Below are positions 7,652 through 16,668 of a DNA stretch of 64,000 bases, one piece after another. The stretch's first letter is position 1; each line of letters opens with the position of its first letter. The translations under genes were made by a program, and so were the position numbers. The notes under the pieces were generated by a model that did not search any database, was not told where the DNA came from, and saw nothing but the letters and a program-made list of their open reading frames with translations. Source of the stretch: Amycolatopsis nigrescens CSC17Ta-90 (lineage in GTDB: Bacteria; Actinomycetota; Actinomycetes; Mycobacteriales; Pseudonocardiaceae); contig NZ_ARVW01000001.1 in NCBI RefSeq assembly GCF_000384315.1, forward strand, positions 1,249,746 to 1,313,745, read 5' to 3'.

Positions 7652-9240
7652 CGCACGGTGCTCCAGAAGTCGCAGCGGTGCACGGCGGAGAGATCGGCAG
7701 ACCGGATAGCGCCGGGGGCGAGGGACTGGACGTTCGACCCACGCATCCGCGGCCAGTGCGGCAGCCCTTGGTCATTGGGATCGCCGGTCGCGGCGAACCG
7801 TGACCAGTAGCGGATCAGTTGCCCGGCAAGGTACTGCTGCTCGGGGGTGAAGGTCAGCGGCGGGCCCGCCTGGTCGAACAGGTAGCCCAGCTCCGAGCTG
7901 TGGTACGCCCCGGACGGCAGGTCCGTCGGGAACGGGAAGAACGTCGGTGCCTGCCGGTCTGCGAACTCGTAGCCGTAGGTCGGGGTCCACCTGGCGAGCC
8001 TCTTGTCGTCGACGAGCTGGTTGCAGGACCACACCCGGTCCGTGCTGACCGCCGCCCAGGCCAGCGCGGGCGAGCCGAGCGAACCGGACGGGTACTCGGC
8101 GGCGATCCGCGCCGCCTGGTCGCCGAAGACCGTGCCGAGCAGCCGCTGGTACTGCTCCTCGGAGAAGGGCTGCGGCAGGAAGGCGGCCTGCAGGCGTTGC
8201 TCGTCACGCGTGCTGCCGGACATCACCGGCACCCGGTTGAACCGGCCCTCGGCCAGCGCGCGCTCCGGATCGGCGGGCAGTATCCCGTTACCGAAGGCGG
8301 GCGAGGTCAGCACCACCGACCGCGGATCCGGCAGCAGGTCCGCCACCGGCAGCCGGCGCAGGCAGTCCACCGCCGTCGCCGGGTCCGGGCAGCCCTTCGC
8401 GGCCGCCAGTGCCGCACCGTTCTCCTGCACCTCGGCCAGCGGCAGCCAGGCCGAACCCGCCGGAATCCCGTTGGTGATCCCGTTTTCCGGCCAGTCGAGC
8501 GCACAGGAGCCGCTCTGCATGATCGCCCGGTGGAACAGTCCCCGTGCCGAGGGCGAGGTGAGCTGCCCGCAGACTGCTATCGCGCCACCGGAATGGCCGA
8601 ACAGGGTCACGTTGCCCGCGTCACCGCCGAAGGCCGCGGCGTTGCGCTGCACCCAGCGCAACGCGGCCTGCTGGTCCTCCAGCCCGAAACCGCCGGAGCC
8701 GGCCAGCCCCGGATAGCCGAGGAAGCCGAACAAGCCCAGCCGGTAGTTGATCGTCACCACCACCACGTCCCCGCCGGCGGCGAGCCGGTGCGCGTCGAAC
8801 TCGCTGCCCGCCCCGTAGCTCAGGCCACCGCCGTGCAGCCACACCATGACCGGCTTCGGCCTGCCCTTCCCCGCGGGGGTGGTCACGTTGAGGTACAGGC
8901 AGTCCTCTTCGGTGCTCGGCGGGCTGATGCTCGGCCCCTGCGCGCACCGGTTGCCCGGCTTGGTGGCGTCCCGGACCCGCGACCACGGCTCGGGCGGCCG
9001 CGGCGAACGCCAGCGCAGCTCGCCGACCGGCGGGGCGGCGAACGGGATGCCCTGGAAACTCCGGTATCCGGCCGCGTCGGTGCCGCGGACCGGGCCGGAG
9101 TCGGTGCGCACGACCGCACCGTCACCGGCCACCGCACTGACCGGCGTGATGCCGCTTCCGGCGATCCCCGCGAGCGCGGCGGCCAGCACCGTCACCAGTG
9201 CGCGACCCCAGCGTCGGTACTTGCTCTTCATTTCGACCAT
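7648..9240 (-). CDS. Secreted type B carboxylesterase
   Basis: The 530-residue protein has an N-terminal signal peptide (basic start, hydrophobic core ALVTVLAAALAGIAG, cleavage near VSAVAG). It carries the carboxylesterase type-B features: GYRSFQGIPFAAPP, EDCLYLNV, VWLHGGGLSYGAGS for the oxyanion hole, and FGHSGGAIAV with the catalytic serine (GxSxG). It should hydrolyse carboxylic esters outside the cell. The start is uncertain: ATG codons at 9240 and 9231 both lack a good ribosome site. It is convergent with the DUF4328 gene, sharing four bases at the stops. Confidence 0.93.
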   Translation of the reverse strand: MVEMKSKYRRWGRALVTVLAAALAGIAGSGITPVSAVAGDGAVVRTDSGPVRGTDAAGYRSFQGIPFAAPPVGELRWRSPRPPEPWSRVRDATKPGNRCAQGPSISPPSTEEDCLYLNVTTPAGKGRPKPVMVWLHGGGLSYGAGSEFDAHRLAAGGDVVVVTINYRLGLFGFLGYPGLAGSGGFGLEDQQAALRWVQRNAAAFGGDAGNVTLFGHSGGAIAVCGQLTSPSARGLFHRAIMQSGSCALDWPENGITNGIPAGSAWLPLAEVQENGAALAAAKGCPDPATAVDCLRRLPVADLLPDPRSVVLTSPAFGNGILPADPERALAEGRFNRVPVMSGSTRDEQRLQAAFLPQPFSEEQYQRLLGTVFGDQAARIAAEYPSGSLGSPALAWAAVSTDRVWSCNQLVDDKRLARWTPTYGYEFADRQAPTFFPFPTDLPSGAYHSSELGYLFDQAGPPLTFTPEQQYLAGQLIRYWSRFAATGDPNDQGLPHWPRMRGSNVQSLAPGAIRSADLSAVHRCDFWSTVR

Positions 9241-9274
9241 GCGAGAACGCTAAGCGGGCCACCCCGCGCCGGGC

Positions 9275-9886
9275 TTATCCAGAACTGACCGATCCGTGCA
9301 CGACCAGGCCGAGGGAACCGGCCACCACCACCGCCTGCGCCGGGGTGATGATCGCCGCAGTGAGCTCGGCGTGCACCGGGTCGAGCGCGGTCAGGTCGCT
9401 TCCACGCAGGTCGCAGCGGGTGAACTGGGCGCCGTGCAGCTGCGCACCGGAGAGGTCCACGTCGACCAGCACCGCGTCCGTGCAGTTCGCCCCGGTCAGG
9501 TCGGCCTCGCGCAGCCGCACCTCCTGAAAGGTGCTGCGGCGCAGGTCCGCCCCCGCCAGCCCGGTGAACGACCAGTCACCGCCGAGCACCCGCATCGGGC
9601 GCAGCACGGACTCCTCGAACCTGCTGCCGACCAGCTTGCAGCCGGTGAACTCGGCGTCGAACAGGTTGCAGCCCTTGAAAACGCAGCCGGTGAACGCCGA
9701 GTCGGTGTGCTTGGACAGGTTGAACCGCACCTGGTCGAAGGTGCACTCGTCGAAGACCACGCCCTGGGTGGTGGCCTCGGTCAGGTCGACGTCGGCGAAC
9801 ACGCACCGGACGTAGTGCCGCCCGGCCAGTTCCTCGCCGTACCAGTCGTCGTTCCGGAAGGTCTCGTCCTCCACCGGGGTTGTCAT
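9275..9886 (-). CDS. Pentapeptide-repeat protein
   Basis: The 203-residue protein consists largely of tandem A(D/N)LxX-type pentapeptides (for example ADLRRSTFQEVRLREADL, and SGAQLHGAQFTRCDLRGSDL), which fold as a right-handed quadrilateral beta-helix. Actinobacterial proteins of this kind include DNA mimics such as MfpA and Qnr that protect gyrase from quinolones, but most have no known role. The first part is FRNDDWYGEEL, seen in other actinobacterial members. The start at 9886 (MTTPVEDE) is chosen because repeats begin soon after it; upstream coding is antisense-like. Confidence 0.85.
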   Translation of the reverse strand: MTTPVEDETFRNDDWYGEELAGRHYVRCVFADVDLTEATTQGVVFDECTFDQVRFNLSKHTDSAFTGCVFKGCNLFDAEFTGCKLVGSRFEESVLRPMRVLGGDWSFTGLAGADLRRSTFQEVRLREADLTGANCTDAVLVDVDLSGAQLHGAQFTRCDLRGSDLTALDPVHAELTAAIITPAQAVVVAGSLGLVVHGSVSSG

Positions 9887-9917
9887 GACGCCGAGGCTAA
9901 CCGCGGGGTCCGACAGT

Positions 9918-10544
9918 TCAGCGCGGCACGGTGGCGTAGCAGAGATACACCACCCGGACCGGGTCCCCGGCCACCTCCAGCCGGTGCGCGACCGCGTGCT
10001 CGAACCCGCCGGCGGTGGCGATCGCGGCGGCCTCGTCCACTCCGCCGGGCAGTGCGACGTCCGCAGCCACCAGTTCGGCGAAAGCGCCCGAGGGGCCGAA
10101 GGTGTCCGGCGAAGGGAGGCTGAACGCGAGCCGCCCGCCCGGCCGGAGCACCCGCAGCCAGTCGGCCAGCGCCGCCAGGCCGAGGAAATGCAGCGAGGAA
10201 GCGCAAAGTACAACGTCCACACTGGACTCATCGACCGGTGCGGGTACCGCGGGACCGACCCGCCATTCGATCCGCCCGACCAGGTCCTTCGCCGCCGACT
10301 TCGCCCGCGCCCGCTCGATCATCGCGGCGGAGAGGTCGACCGCCAGCACCCGTTCGGCGTTCAACTGTCGTACCGCGGCGATCGCCGCGTCGCCGGTCCC
10401 GGTGGCGGCGTCCAGCACCAGCGCCGGATGCGGCACCGGATAAAGCCCCTGGACCAGCTTCTCGGCCACTTCGCGGTGGAAGCCGCCTTCGTCGTAGGAG
10501 GACGCGATCGCGTCGAAGGCGAACGGAGCGGACATCCCGGTCAC
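9918..10544 (-). CDS. Class I SAM-dependent methyltransferase
   Basis: This 208-residue protein begins with FDAIASSYDEGGFHREVAEK and has the Methyltransf_11/25 motifs: ALVLDAATGTGDAAIAAV (SAM loop), VLAVDLSAAMIERAR, and VDVVLCASSLHFLG, ending with RPGGRLAFSLPS. It is a typical small-molecule methyltransferase, and no substrate can be inferred. Starts at 10544 (MTGMS) or 10535 (MSAPF) are both possible. It lies between the pentapeptide-repeat and cupin genes on the same strand. Confidence 0.88.
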   Translation of the reverse strand: MTGMSAPFAFDAIASSYDEGGFHREVAEKLVQGLYPVPHPALVLDAATGTGDAAIAAVRQLNAERVLAVDLSAAMIERARAKSAAKDLVGRIEWRVGPAVPAPVDESSVDVVLCASSLHFLGLAALADWLRVLRPGGRLAFSLPSPDTFGPSGAFAELVAADVALPGGVDEAAAIATAGGFEHAVAHRLEVAGDPVRVVYLCYATVPR

Positions 10545-10572
10545 GGCGGACCTCCCCAGGTCGGTTACCCGC

Positions 10573-11085
10573 TCACAGGCCGGGCGGCATCGCGACGTCC
10601 GTGCCCTCGCGGGTGAGCGAGACTATCCGATCGGCGGCGTCCGGCCAACCTTTCACCAGCTCCGCCCGCTCGCCACCGGTATAGAGTCCACTGTGGAACC
10701 CCGGCGCCATGGTGTTGCCGAACAGCCCGAACCGCCCGCCCGGCGCCAGCGCCGCGCCCATCCAGTGCCCGGCCGGGATCACCAGCTGCACGTGCTGGCC
10801 GCCCAGGATGTCCGAACCGAGGCGCGGGGTGGAGTGCGTGCCGCCGGGGTGCAGCAGGAGCAGGTCGATCGGGTCGCCGAGGTAGAAGTGCCAGATCTCG
10901 TCCACCGGCAGCCGGTGCATCGCGGCGAACGAGTCCGGCTCGCCGGTCAGCGCGGCGCAGGTGGCCGTGCCAGCCGGCGCCGCCCCGTCGTCGCTGCGCC
11001 AGGTCTGCACGAACAGCCCGCCTTCGACCGGCAACGGCGCCAGCCCCAGTTTCGCGATGATGGCCGCCGCGTCCTCCTGCTCCAT
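10573..11085 (-). CDS. Cupin_5 (DUF985) family protein
   Basis: A 170-residue protein of the DUF985/cupin_5 family. It shows AIIAKLGLAPLPVEGGLFVQTWR at the N terminus and the barrel motifs HRLPVDEIWHFYLGDPIDLL and LVIPAGHWMGAAL. Members are small single-domain cupins; a related protein acts as an epimerase-like enzyme, but function here is unknown. The ATG at 11085 is used because residues before it are not family-like. It starts about 130 bases from the divergent HdeD-like gene. Confidence 0.85.
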   Translation of the reverse strand: MEQEDAAAIIAKLGLAPLPVEGGLFVQTWRSDDGAAPAGTATCAALTGEPDSFAAMHRLPVDEIWHFYLGDPIDLLLLHPGGTHSTPRLGSDILGGQHVQLVIPAGHWMGAALAPGGRFGLFGNTMAPGFHSGLYTGGERAELVKGWPDAADRIVSLTREGTDVAMPPGL

Positions 11086-11218
11086 GACCGATGACCCTAC
11101 CGGCGTCTGGAGGCGGGGCAGCCCGTTCGGGGGATGTGCGGGGTTTGGGGAGGCCGGAGCGGGGGTGCGGCTCGTAGGGTCGAGAGGGCAGTGCCCGCCG
11201 CGACGGAAGGGGCCGACC

Positions 11219-11767
11219 GTGCTGTTCACCCGGTTCTGGTGGCTGACCGCGATCCGTGGGGTGCTCGCCATCCTGTTCGGCCTGATGGCGCTGGTGTGGC
11301 CGGGGCTGACCCTGCTCGCGCTGGTGGTGCTCTTCGGCGTGTTCACCCTCGCCGACGGCATCCTGCTCACCGTGTCCGCGCTGTTCGCCGGTGACCGCCT
11401 CGCGCACCGCGGCACCGCGATACTGGCCGGGGTGCTCGGCATCGCCGCCGGGATCGTGGTGCTGGTGTGGCCGGGCATGACCGCGCTCGTGCTGCTGGTG
11501 CTGATCGCGGTCTGGGGCGTGGTGATCGGCTTCGTGGAGATCGGCGGCGCCTTCGCCTACCGCGCCCAGCGCGGGCTGGAGTGGTCCGGGCTGCTGCGCG
11601 GCGTGCTCGTGCTGGTGCTCGGCCTGCTGCTGCTGTTCCTGCCGGTCTCCGGCGCGATCGCGATCGCCTGGCTGATCGGGGTGTTCGCGATCGCGGCCGG
11701 AGTGGCACTGCTGGTGTTCAGCGCCCGGCTGCGCAAGCTGAGCCGGGTGGCCGAAGCCAGCTCCTGA
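11219..11767 (+). CDS. HdeD family membrane protein
   Basis: A 182-residue integral membrane protein with six predicted hydrophobic helices in three pairs (for example GVLAILFGLMALVWPGLTLL and RGTAILAGVLGIAAGIVVLV, each with the WPG turn). This repeat is the hallmark of HdeD/DUF308 proteins. E. coli HdeD contributes to acid resistance; the actinobacterial role is not established. The GTG start at 11219 follows GGAAGGGG. Confidence 0.88.
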   Translation: MLFTRFWWLTAIRGVLAILFGLMALVWPGLTLLALVVLFGVFTLADGILLTVSALFAGDRLAHRGTAILAGVLGIAAGIVVLVWPGMTALVLLVLIAVWGVVIGFVEIGGAFAYRAQRGLEWSGLLRGVLVLVLGLLLLFLPVSGAIAIAWLIGVFAIAAGVALLVFSARLRKLSRVAEASS

Positions 11768-11784
11768 ATTCCGCCCTGATCCGC

Positions 11785-12579
11785 TCAGCCGAGCAGGCGG
11801 GTGTTCTCCCAGCCCCAGTCGTGCAGGACGGGCTGGAAACCGACCCCCGCAGACCCCACCGCCCACTTCCACTGCACGAGCCGGTCCGCCCCGGTCGAAC
11901 TCCGCTGCAACGAGACGAAGGACTCCCCCGCACCGCCGGGGCCGAGCAGCCGCACGTTGCCCCAGCCGCCCATGGCGAACTGGCCGGTGGCCTCGCCGGC
12001 CTGCGGGACCGACCACGACCAGAGCTCGCCGTTGTCCTTGATGGACACGAACCGGCCGTGGTCACCGACCCCGGCGAGCTGCCTGGCGTTCTCCCAGCCG
12101 TGGCCCAGCGTGCGGCCGAGCTGGAAACCGGTGTCCCCGGCGACCCAGAGCTGCAACTGGCCCACGCTGTTCACCTGCACGAAGTCGATCAGGCCGTCCA
12201 CAGTGGCGTCCCCGACGCCGGCGAGCAGCCTGGTGTTCTGCCAGCCGCCCATCAGGTCGCCGAGCAGCGCGAGCCCGGAACCGGTGGCCGGGTTGAAGGT
12301 CCACAGCCGCAGGATGCCGTTCTTCACCTCGAGGAACGCACCTTCGCGGGAAACCAGCGCCACCTGCGAGGTCTGCCCCCAGCCCCAGCCGAGCTCGTGC
12401 GCGGTGAACCCGGATCCGTTGTGCGAGTAGTACACCAGCTCCCCGTCGTAGCGCACCTGGAGGAAGCCCGCCTCGCCGTCGATCGACTTCGCCCCGGCCG
12501 GCACCGCGCACATCAGCAGCACGCCGAGCACGGCCGTCCACAGTTGAACCCGTCTTCGTGTATTCCGTGAACCCTTCAC
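11785..12579 (-). CDS. Secreted repeat protein, tachylectin/FG-GAP-like
   Basis: The 264-residue protein has a signal peptide (RNTRRRVQLWTAVLGVLLM, cleavage near PAGA). The rest is built from about five imperfect repeats of roughly 45 residues ending in patterns such as GWENARQLAGVGD, GWQNTRLLAGVGD and GWENTRLLG, interspersed with Gly/Trp-rich strands. This is the look of a beta-propeller of the tachylectin-2/VCBS type, which often binds sugars. The GTG start at 12579 follows GGGGAG. Function is not known. Confidence 0.65.
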   Translation of the reverse strand: MKGSRNTRRRVQLWTAVLGVLLMCAVPAGAKSIDGEAGFLQVRYDGELVYYSHNGSGFTAHELGWGWGQTSQVALVSREGAFLEVKNGILRLWTFNPATGSGLALLGDLMGGWQNTRLLAGVGDATVDGLIDFVQVNSVGQLQLWVAGDTGFQLGRTLGHGWENARQLAGVGDHGRFVSIKDNGELWSWSVPQAGEATGQFAMGGWGNVRLLGPGGAGESFVSLQRSSTGADRLVQWKWAVGSAGVGFQPVLHDWGWENTRLLG

Positions 12580-12645
12580 CGGAACTCCCCTCTCCCACCG
12601 GTATGTCGTGCGCAACACGCGCGCCGTGGCGGGAAGGTTGCCGGC

Positions 12646-13506
12646 TCAGCGGAACTCGCCGACGTGGTCGGCCACCCATTCGCGGTAGGTCCTGGCCGGC
12701 ACCCCGGTGACCTTCTCCACGACCGCGGTCGGCCGCACCGGCTCGTCGACCATCCGCGCGTACCCGTCCAGCATCAGATCCGCGACCTCGGCCGGGTAAC
12801 GCGACACCAACTGCCGCCTGGCCTGTTCCCGGGGAATCTCCTCCCAGCGGGCGGGACGGCCGGTCACCTCGCCGATCGTGCGCACCTGCTCGACCTGGGT
12901 GATCGTCTCCGGGCCGCTCAGCTCGTACTTTTCCCCGGCGTGCCCGTCCTCGGTCAGCGCCCGCACCGCCACCGCGGCGATGTCCTTCTCGTGGATCAAG
13001 GTCATCCCGGCCGCGCCGTGCGCGTCCCGCACCACGCCCTCGCTGCGGATCGCGTCCGCCCAAAGCCGGGTGTTGGCCGCGAAGGTGTGCGGCCGCAGGA
13101 ATGTCCACTCCAGACCGGAACGCTCGATCGGCCGTTCCAGCGCGGCGTGCAGCACGCCGATCGGGTTGTCCTGCTCCTCGACATCGTCCCGCACGGCGGC
13201 CGAAGAGAGCAGCACGATTCGGCGCACCCCCTGCCGGACGAAAATGTCCACCAGCGGCCCCATTTCCTCCGGTGGCCGCATCGGCCAGACCACGAAGACC
13301 CGGCCGGCGCCCACCGCCGCTTCCTCCACTGTGGACGGTTCGCCGACGTCGCCCTTGATCGCCCGCACCCCGTCGGGGAGCGCGGCACCGGCCGGGTCGC
13401 GGACCAGTGCCCGTACCGGCGCGTCCGACTCCCGCAGCCGGACCACCACCTCGCCGCCGACGTTGCCGGTCGCGCCGATGACCAGTGTGTGCTGCCCGTT
13501 TGCCAA
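12646..13506 (-). CDS. NmrA-like NAD(P)-binding protein
   Basis: The 286-residue protein starts HTLVIGATGNVGGEVVVRL, the GxxGxxG nucleotide turn of atypical short-chain dehydrogenases. It continues through VVWPMRPPEEMGPLVD and the late AGEKYELSGPETIT. It belongs to the NmrA/NAD(P)H-azoreductase-like group, NAD(P)-sensing or quinone-reducing proteins. It starts with TTG behind GGGAGGAAG. A palindromic site about 60 bp upstream suggests regulation, possibly by the adjacent MarR protein. Confidence 0.87.
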   Translation of the reverse strand: MANGQHTLVIGATGNVGGEVVVRLRESDAPVRALVRDPAGAALPDGVRAIKGDVGEPSTVEEAAVGAGRVFVVWPMRPPEEMGPLVDIFVRQGVRRIVLLSSAAVRDDVEEQDNPIGVLHAALERPIERSGLEWTFLRPHTFAANTRLWADAIRSEGVVRDAHGAAGMTLIHEKDIAAVAVRALTEDGHAGEKYELSGPETITQVEQVRTIGEVTGRPARWEEIPREQARRQLVSRYPAEVADLMLDGYARMVDEPVRPTAVVEKVTGVPARTYREWVADHVGEFR

Positions 13507-13557
13507 GACTTCCTCCCGAACGCCGTGATCACTTCCGCCATCACGGTAGGCGTCGGG

Positions 13558-13590
13558 CTTACGTTTGGTAAGTACGTACCAGAAGGTAAG
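13558..13590. promoter_or_regulatory. Palindromic operator upstream of the NmrA-like gene
   Basis: TGGTAAGTACGTACCA (13566-13581) is a 16-bp palindrome with a single mismatched pair. It is flanked by CTTAC (13558-13562) and GTAAG (13586-13590) in inverted orientation. Sites of this TACC/GGTA type are bound by HxlR- or MarR-type repressors upstream of NmrA-like genes. The protein that binds it here is inferred, with the neighbouring MarR the first candidate. Confidence 0.5.
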
Positions 13591-13605
13591 CTCCTGGCCT
13601 CAGAG

Positions 13606-14082
13606 CTACTGTGCGGCCGCGGCCCAGGCGGTGAGCCCGGCGATGAAGCCTTCCCGGTCCCTCGGCGAGAGGTTCTCCAGCGCCACCAGCAGCGGCTCGG
13701 AGCGGAGCTTGATGAACTTCTCGAACGCGCTGCGGTGGTCGTCGGCCAGCGTCACCAGGGTGCGGCGGCGATTGGCCGGATCTTCGCCGCGCTCGGCCAT
13801 GCCGGCCCGACTGAGGTCGCCGACCAGCTCGCTGGCCGTGGACAGCGAGACGCCGAGGCGGCCGGCCAGTTCGGTGACGCTCAGCGCCTGACCGGGCAGC
13901 AACTGGGTGAGCACCGCGCCGTGCCGCGCGGTCAGCCCGTGCCTGGCATAGGTCTCCCGCAGCTCGTCCGGCATCTCCGCCATCGCACGCCGGAAGAACG
14001 CCGCCAGCAGCGGCACGTGCGCCAGCACCTCGAGGACCTGCGCCTCCGCCGGCCCCTCGTCCCGCCTGCGTCCTTGCGTCAT
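13606..14082 (-). CDS. MarR family transcriptional regulator
   Basis: A 158-residue winged-helix protein with the MarR pattern: TARHGAVLTQLLPGQALSVT, then ELAGRLGVSLSTASELVGDL (recognition helix) and ERGEDPANRRRTLVTL (wing). The ATG at 14082 is divergent from the questin-oxidase-like gene, with a palindrome in the 63-bp gap. It probably controls that gene and may also control the NmrA-like gene downstream. Confidence 0.9.
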   Translation of the reverse strand: MTQGRRRDEGPAEAQVLEVLAHVPLLAAFFRRAMAEMPDELRETYARHGLTARHGAVLTQLLPGQALSVTELAGRLGVSLSTASELVGDLSRAGMAERGEDPANRRRTLVTLADDHRSAFEKFIKLRSEPLLVALENLSPRDREGFIAGLTAWAAAAQ

Positions 14083-14108
14083 GCCTCGATCGTAGTAGCT
14101 TTGGATAT

Positions 14109-14121
14109 ACCAACTATTGGT
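14109..14121. promoter_or_regulatory. Palindrome between MarR and questin-oxidase-like genes
   Basis: ACCAACTATTGGT is a perfect inverted repeat (five-base arms, CTA centre) in the divergent gap, 25 bases upstream of the questin-oxidase-like GTG. Position and size fit a MarR-type operator. Confidence 0.5.
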
Positions 14122-14145
14122 GAAAACAAAACTGGGAGGCTCCCC

Positions 14146-15222
14146 GTGACCACACTGGGCTACACCGACGCCGTCAACGACGCGCTGGAACGCCTGGACG
14201 ACCTCGGCTACGAACGCGGTGCGGACGGCGACCTGGCCAATCACGGTCCGATGGGCGCCGAAGCGCTCGCCGTACTCGGCCACGGCGACGACGTCGCGGC
14301 CTGGACCGACGGCTACCGCGTTGCCATGCCGCACCACGAGCCGCCGGCGCCCCGGTTCGCACTCGACGCCGCCGACGAGTCGTCCTGGCGTCCCGCGCTG
14401 GGCGAGTTCTCCCGTGCCGGCGACTGGGAACAGCTCTTCCGGCGCGAGCTGGACGCGGGGCCGTGGCGGGACGTGCTCGCCCGCTGGTGGCCGCGGCTGC
14501 TGCCGGGCCTGCTCGCCGGGCTCACGCACGGCATGATCCGCACCGCGCACGCCGTCCGCGGCCTCGCCGCGGCACCGGCTCCCGGCCCGCTGCAGCTGAC
14601 CGAGCTGGCCCGCGGGCTGGCCTACTGGGCGGCCAGGTTCTTCGACCTGCCCGGCAGCCCGCGGCTCGGCGGGCGGCTGAGCCTGGCCGGCGCCGTGGCC
14701 GCGCTGCCGCGCACCCCGGCGACCCCCGGTGGTCCCGGGGCCCGGTTGCGCCGGGTGCACGAGATGGACGGGTACTTCACGTCGCTGGACGCGGTCGCGG
14801 CCGAACGGCCGCAGTGGCTGCTCAGCGAGATGACCGTCGAGTTCGCCGGGATCTACCTGGCCCACCCCGAGGTCTTCCCGGTGCCGCTGATCCACGGGGT
14901 CACCGCGCCCGCCGCCGTCCGGCTCGTGCTGCCGCACCTGCCCGCCGAGCTGCACGAGCCCTCGCTGGCCGCGCTCTGGCAGGTGCACACCGCGCTGCTG
15001 CTCACCTTCACCACCGATCGCCAGGACGAATCCGGCGTGCTCGGCCGGGCGCTGGAGACCGAGGTGCCCGGTTTCGACGAGCTTATCGGGCGGGCCGTGG
15101 AGCACGGCGACGAGCACGTCATCAAGTTCACCGAGGCGAGCCTGCGCGAGCACGCACTCCGCCCGGACGCGAGGTTTCCGGCGGCGGTGCTGGCCGCTCA
15201 GCGGCGGATCCCCCGCCGCTGA
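14146..15222 (+). CDS. Questin oxidase family protein (DUF4243)
   Basis: The 358-residue protein has the questin oxidase-like (DUF4243) pattern: an N-terminal DLANHGPMGAEAL, a central PGLLAGLTHGMIRTAHAVR and later FAGIYLAHPEVFPVPLIHGV and HTALLLTFT with conserved histidines. Fungal relatives perform Baeyer-Villiger-type ring cleavage of the anthraquinone questin; bacterial members are uncharacterised. The GTG start follows GGGAGG, although the frame is open far upstream. It is divergent from a MarR regulator, typical of an inducible oxidation or detoxification gene. Confidence 0.85.
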   Translation: MTTLGYTDAVNDALERLDDLGYERGADGDLANHGPMGAEALAVLGHGDDVAAWTDGYRVAMPHHEPPAPRFALDAADESSWRPALGEFSRAGDWEQLFRRELDAGPWRDVLARWWPRLLPGLLAGLTHGMIRTAHAVRGLAAAPAPGPLQLTELARGLAYWAARFFDLPGSPRLGGRLSLAGAVAALPRTPATPGGPGARLRRVHEMDGYFTSLDAVAAERPQWLLSEMTVEFAGIYLAHPEVFPVPLIHGVTAPAAVRLVLPHLPAELHEPSLAALWQVHTALLLTFTTDRQDESGVLGRALETEVPGFDELIGRAVEHGDEHVIKFTEASLREHALRPDARFPAAVLAAQRRIPRR

Positions 15223-15229
15223 GCCCGGG

Positions 15230-16585
15230 TCACCTGGTGAGCTTCAGAATGTCCACCCCGCGGGCGTTGTCCGCGACGTAGACGTAGCCGCGGTGCCAGT
15301 ACGGCGCCCACGCGCTCGCGTCGGCGGGCCGGTAGTAGGCGATCTGGGTCGGGTTGGTCGGATCGCTGATGTCCAGGAACCGGGTGCCCTGCTCGTAGAA
15401 GGACTGCACCAGCACCTTGTTCCGCACATCGAAGTAGTGCGCCGAGCAGTCGCCGGAGGCCGGGTCGCTGCCCTCCTGCCCGGCGACGCTCCAGGTGCCG
15501 ACCGTCCTGAGCCGGAACGGATCGTCCGGAGTGGACCGCCAGCCCTGGCCGCCGTAGGAGCCTTCCAGCGAGGAGATCACCAGCACGCCGTCGCCGGCGC
15601 AGCCGTCCACGAAGCTCTCCTCGGTGGCGTAGATCAGGTTCCCGGCGCCCCAGCCGGCGGTGTCGGCCCCGTCCGCGGCCCGGTGCCCGACCGGGCGGAA
15701 GCTGTTGTGCATGAACTTCGACGGCGCGGCGGTCTCCTCGACCCCGCCGCCGGCGTAGGGCACCGGTTTGGTCGCGGTCGCGCGGCGGAACCCGCCCTGC
15801 ACGGGGTCGCGGTGGATGCCTTCGGTCCAGTAGCCGCGCACGCCACCGCGGCCGGACACCCAGGCCACGCCGGTCTCGTCCACCTGCACGTCGTGCACGT
15901 AGTCGGTCTTGCCGTCGTTGCGGGCCAGCTCGATCGGGTCCGGGAACACCTTGGGGTTGCGGGGGTTGCGGACATCGGTCACCCAGATCGGGCGGCCGCC
16001 CCAGTCCGCCGGGTTGTCGGCCGCCTTGGCGGGCCCGCCGGTCCACAGGTACCGGCACCCCGACACGCAGCTGGTGGTGTGCCCGGCCGGGACCTTGACG
16101 TAGCTGAGCACCACCGGCTTCTCCGGGATGGCCACGTCCACGACGTAGATGCCGGACTCACCGGTGGCCGTGGTGCCGCCGAACGCGCGCGGGTCCCTGG
16201 ACAGGAAGACCAGCTTGCGCACCGGGTCCACCTCGGTGTTCTCGGTCTCCCACATGCCGGGCAGGTTCACCTGGCCGATCAGCTTTGGCGCCTTCGGGTT
16301 CTCGGTGAGGTCGTAGGTCTTCAGGCCGAACTCGCCGGAGACCAGCATGACGTCCTTGATGTCGCGGCGGTGGTACTGGAGGAACTCGAGCGCGATCGCG
16401 CCCTGGGCGTCCGGCACGTTGCCAACCGCCTCCACGTTCTTCACCGCGCCGGGAGCGCCGGCCACCCTCGTCGAGGCGGCCTTCGGCGCGTCCTCCTCGC
16501 AGGCGTCCGCCGGCAGGCCGATGGCGACCAGCGTCGCCGAGATCACCGCGAAAGTCAGGGAAGACCGGAGCAACCAGCGACGCAC
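15230..16585 (-). CDS. Secreted LVIVD-repeat protein
   Basis: The 451-residue protein has a signal peptide (RSSLTFAVISATLVAIG, cleavage after PADA). It is followed by repeats in which a strand such as YVYVADNARGVDILKL or GIYVVDVAIPEKPVVLSYV alternates with DxxNPxxP turns (DLTENPKAPKLIGQV, DPTNPTQIAYYRP). These are LVIVD repeats, predicted to form an extracellular beta-propeller of unknown function. The GTG start at 16585 follows GGGAGG. It is convergent with the questin-oxidase-like gene (7-base gap). Confidence 0.85.
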   Translation of the reverse strand: MRRWLLRSSLTFAVISATLVAIGLPADACEEDAPKAASTRVAGAPGAVKNVEAVGNVPDAQGAIALEFLQYHRRDIKDVMLVSGEFGLKTYDLTENPKAPKLIGQVNLPGMWETENTEVDPVRKLVFLSRDPRAFGGTTATGESGIYVVDVAIPEKPVVLSYVKVPAGHTTSCVSGCRYLWTGGPAKAADNPADWGGRPIWVTDVRNPRNPKVFPDPIELARNDGKTDYVHDVQVDETGVAWVSGRGGVRGYWTEGIHRDPVQGGFRRATATKPVPYAGGGVEETAAPSKFMHNSFRPVGHRAADGADTAGWGAGNLIYATEESFVDGCAGDGVLVISSLEGSYGGQGWRSTPDDPFRLRTVGTWSVAGQEGSDPASGDCSAHYFDVRNKVLVQSFYEQGTRFLDISDPTNPTQIAYYRPADASAWAPYWHRGYVYVADNARGVDILKLTR

Positions 16586-16668
16586 GTCTACCTCCCAGAG
16601 AGATCGGCTCAGCGTAGGACGAACTCTTCGGCGCACACAACTGCCTTTCGTCGGGCCACCTGCTAAAC

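Noticed and set aside
10684..13340. Recurrent TCCACTGTGGA sequences (for example near 10687 and 13327)
   Set aside because: They lie in coding regions in varying contexts and look like a lineage-typical oligonucleotide preference rather than regulatory sites; not enough copies here to test.
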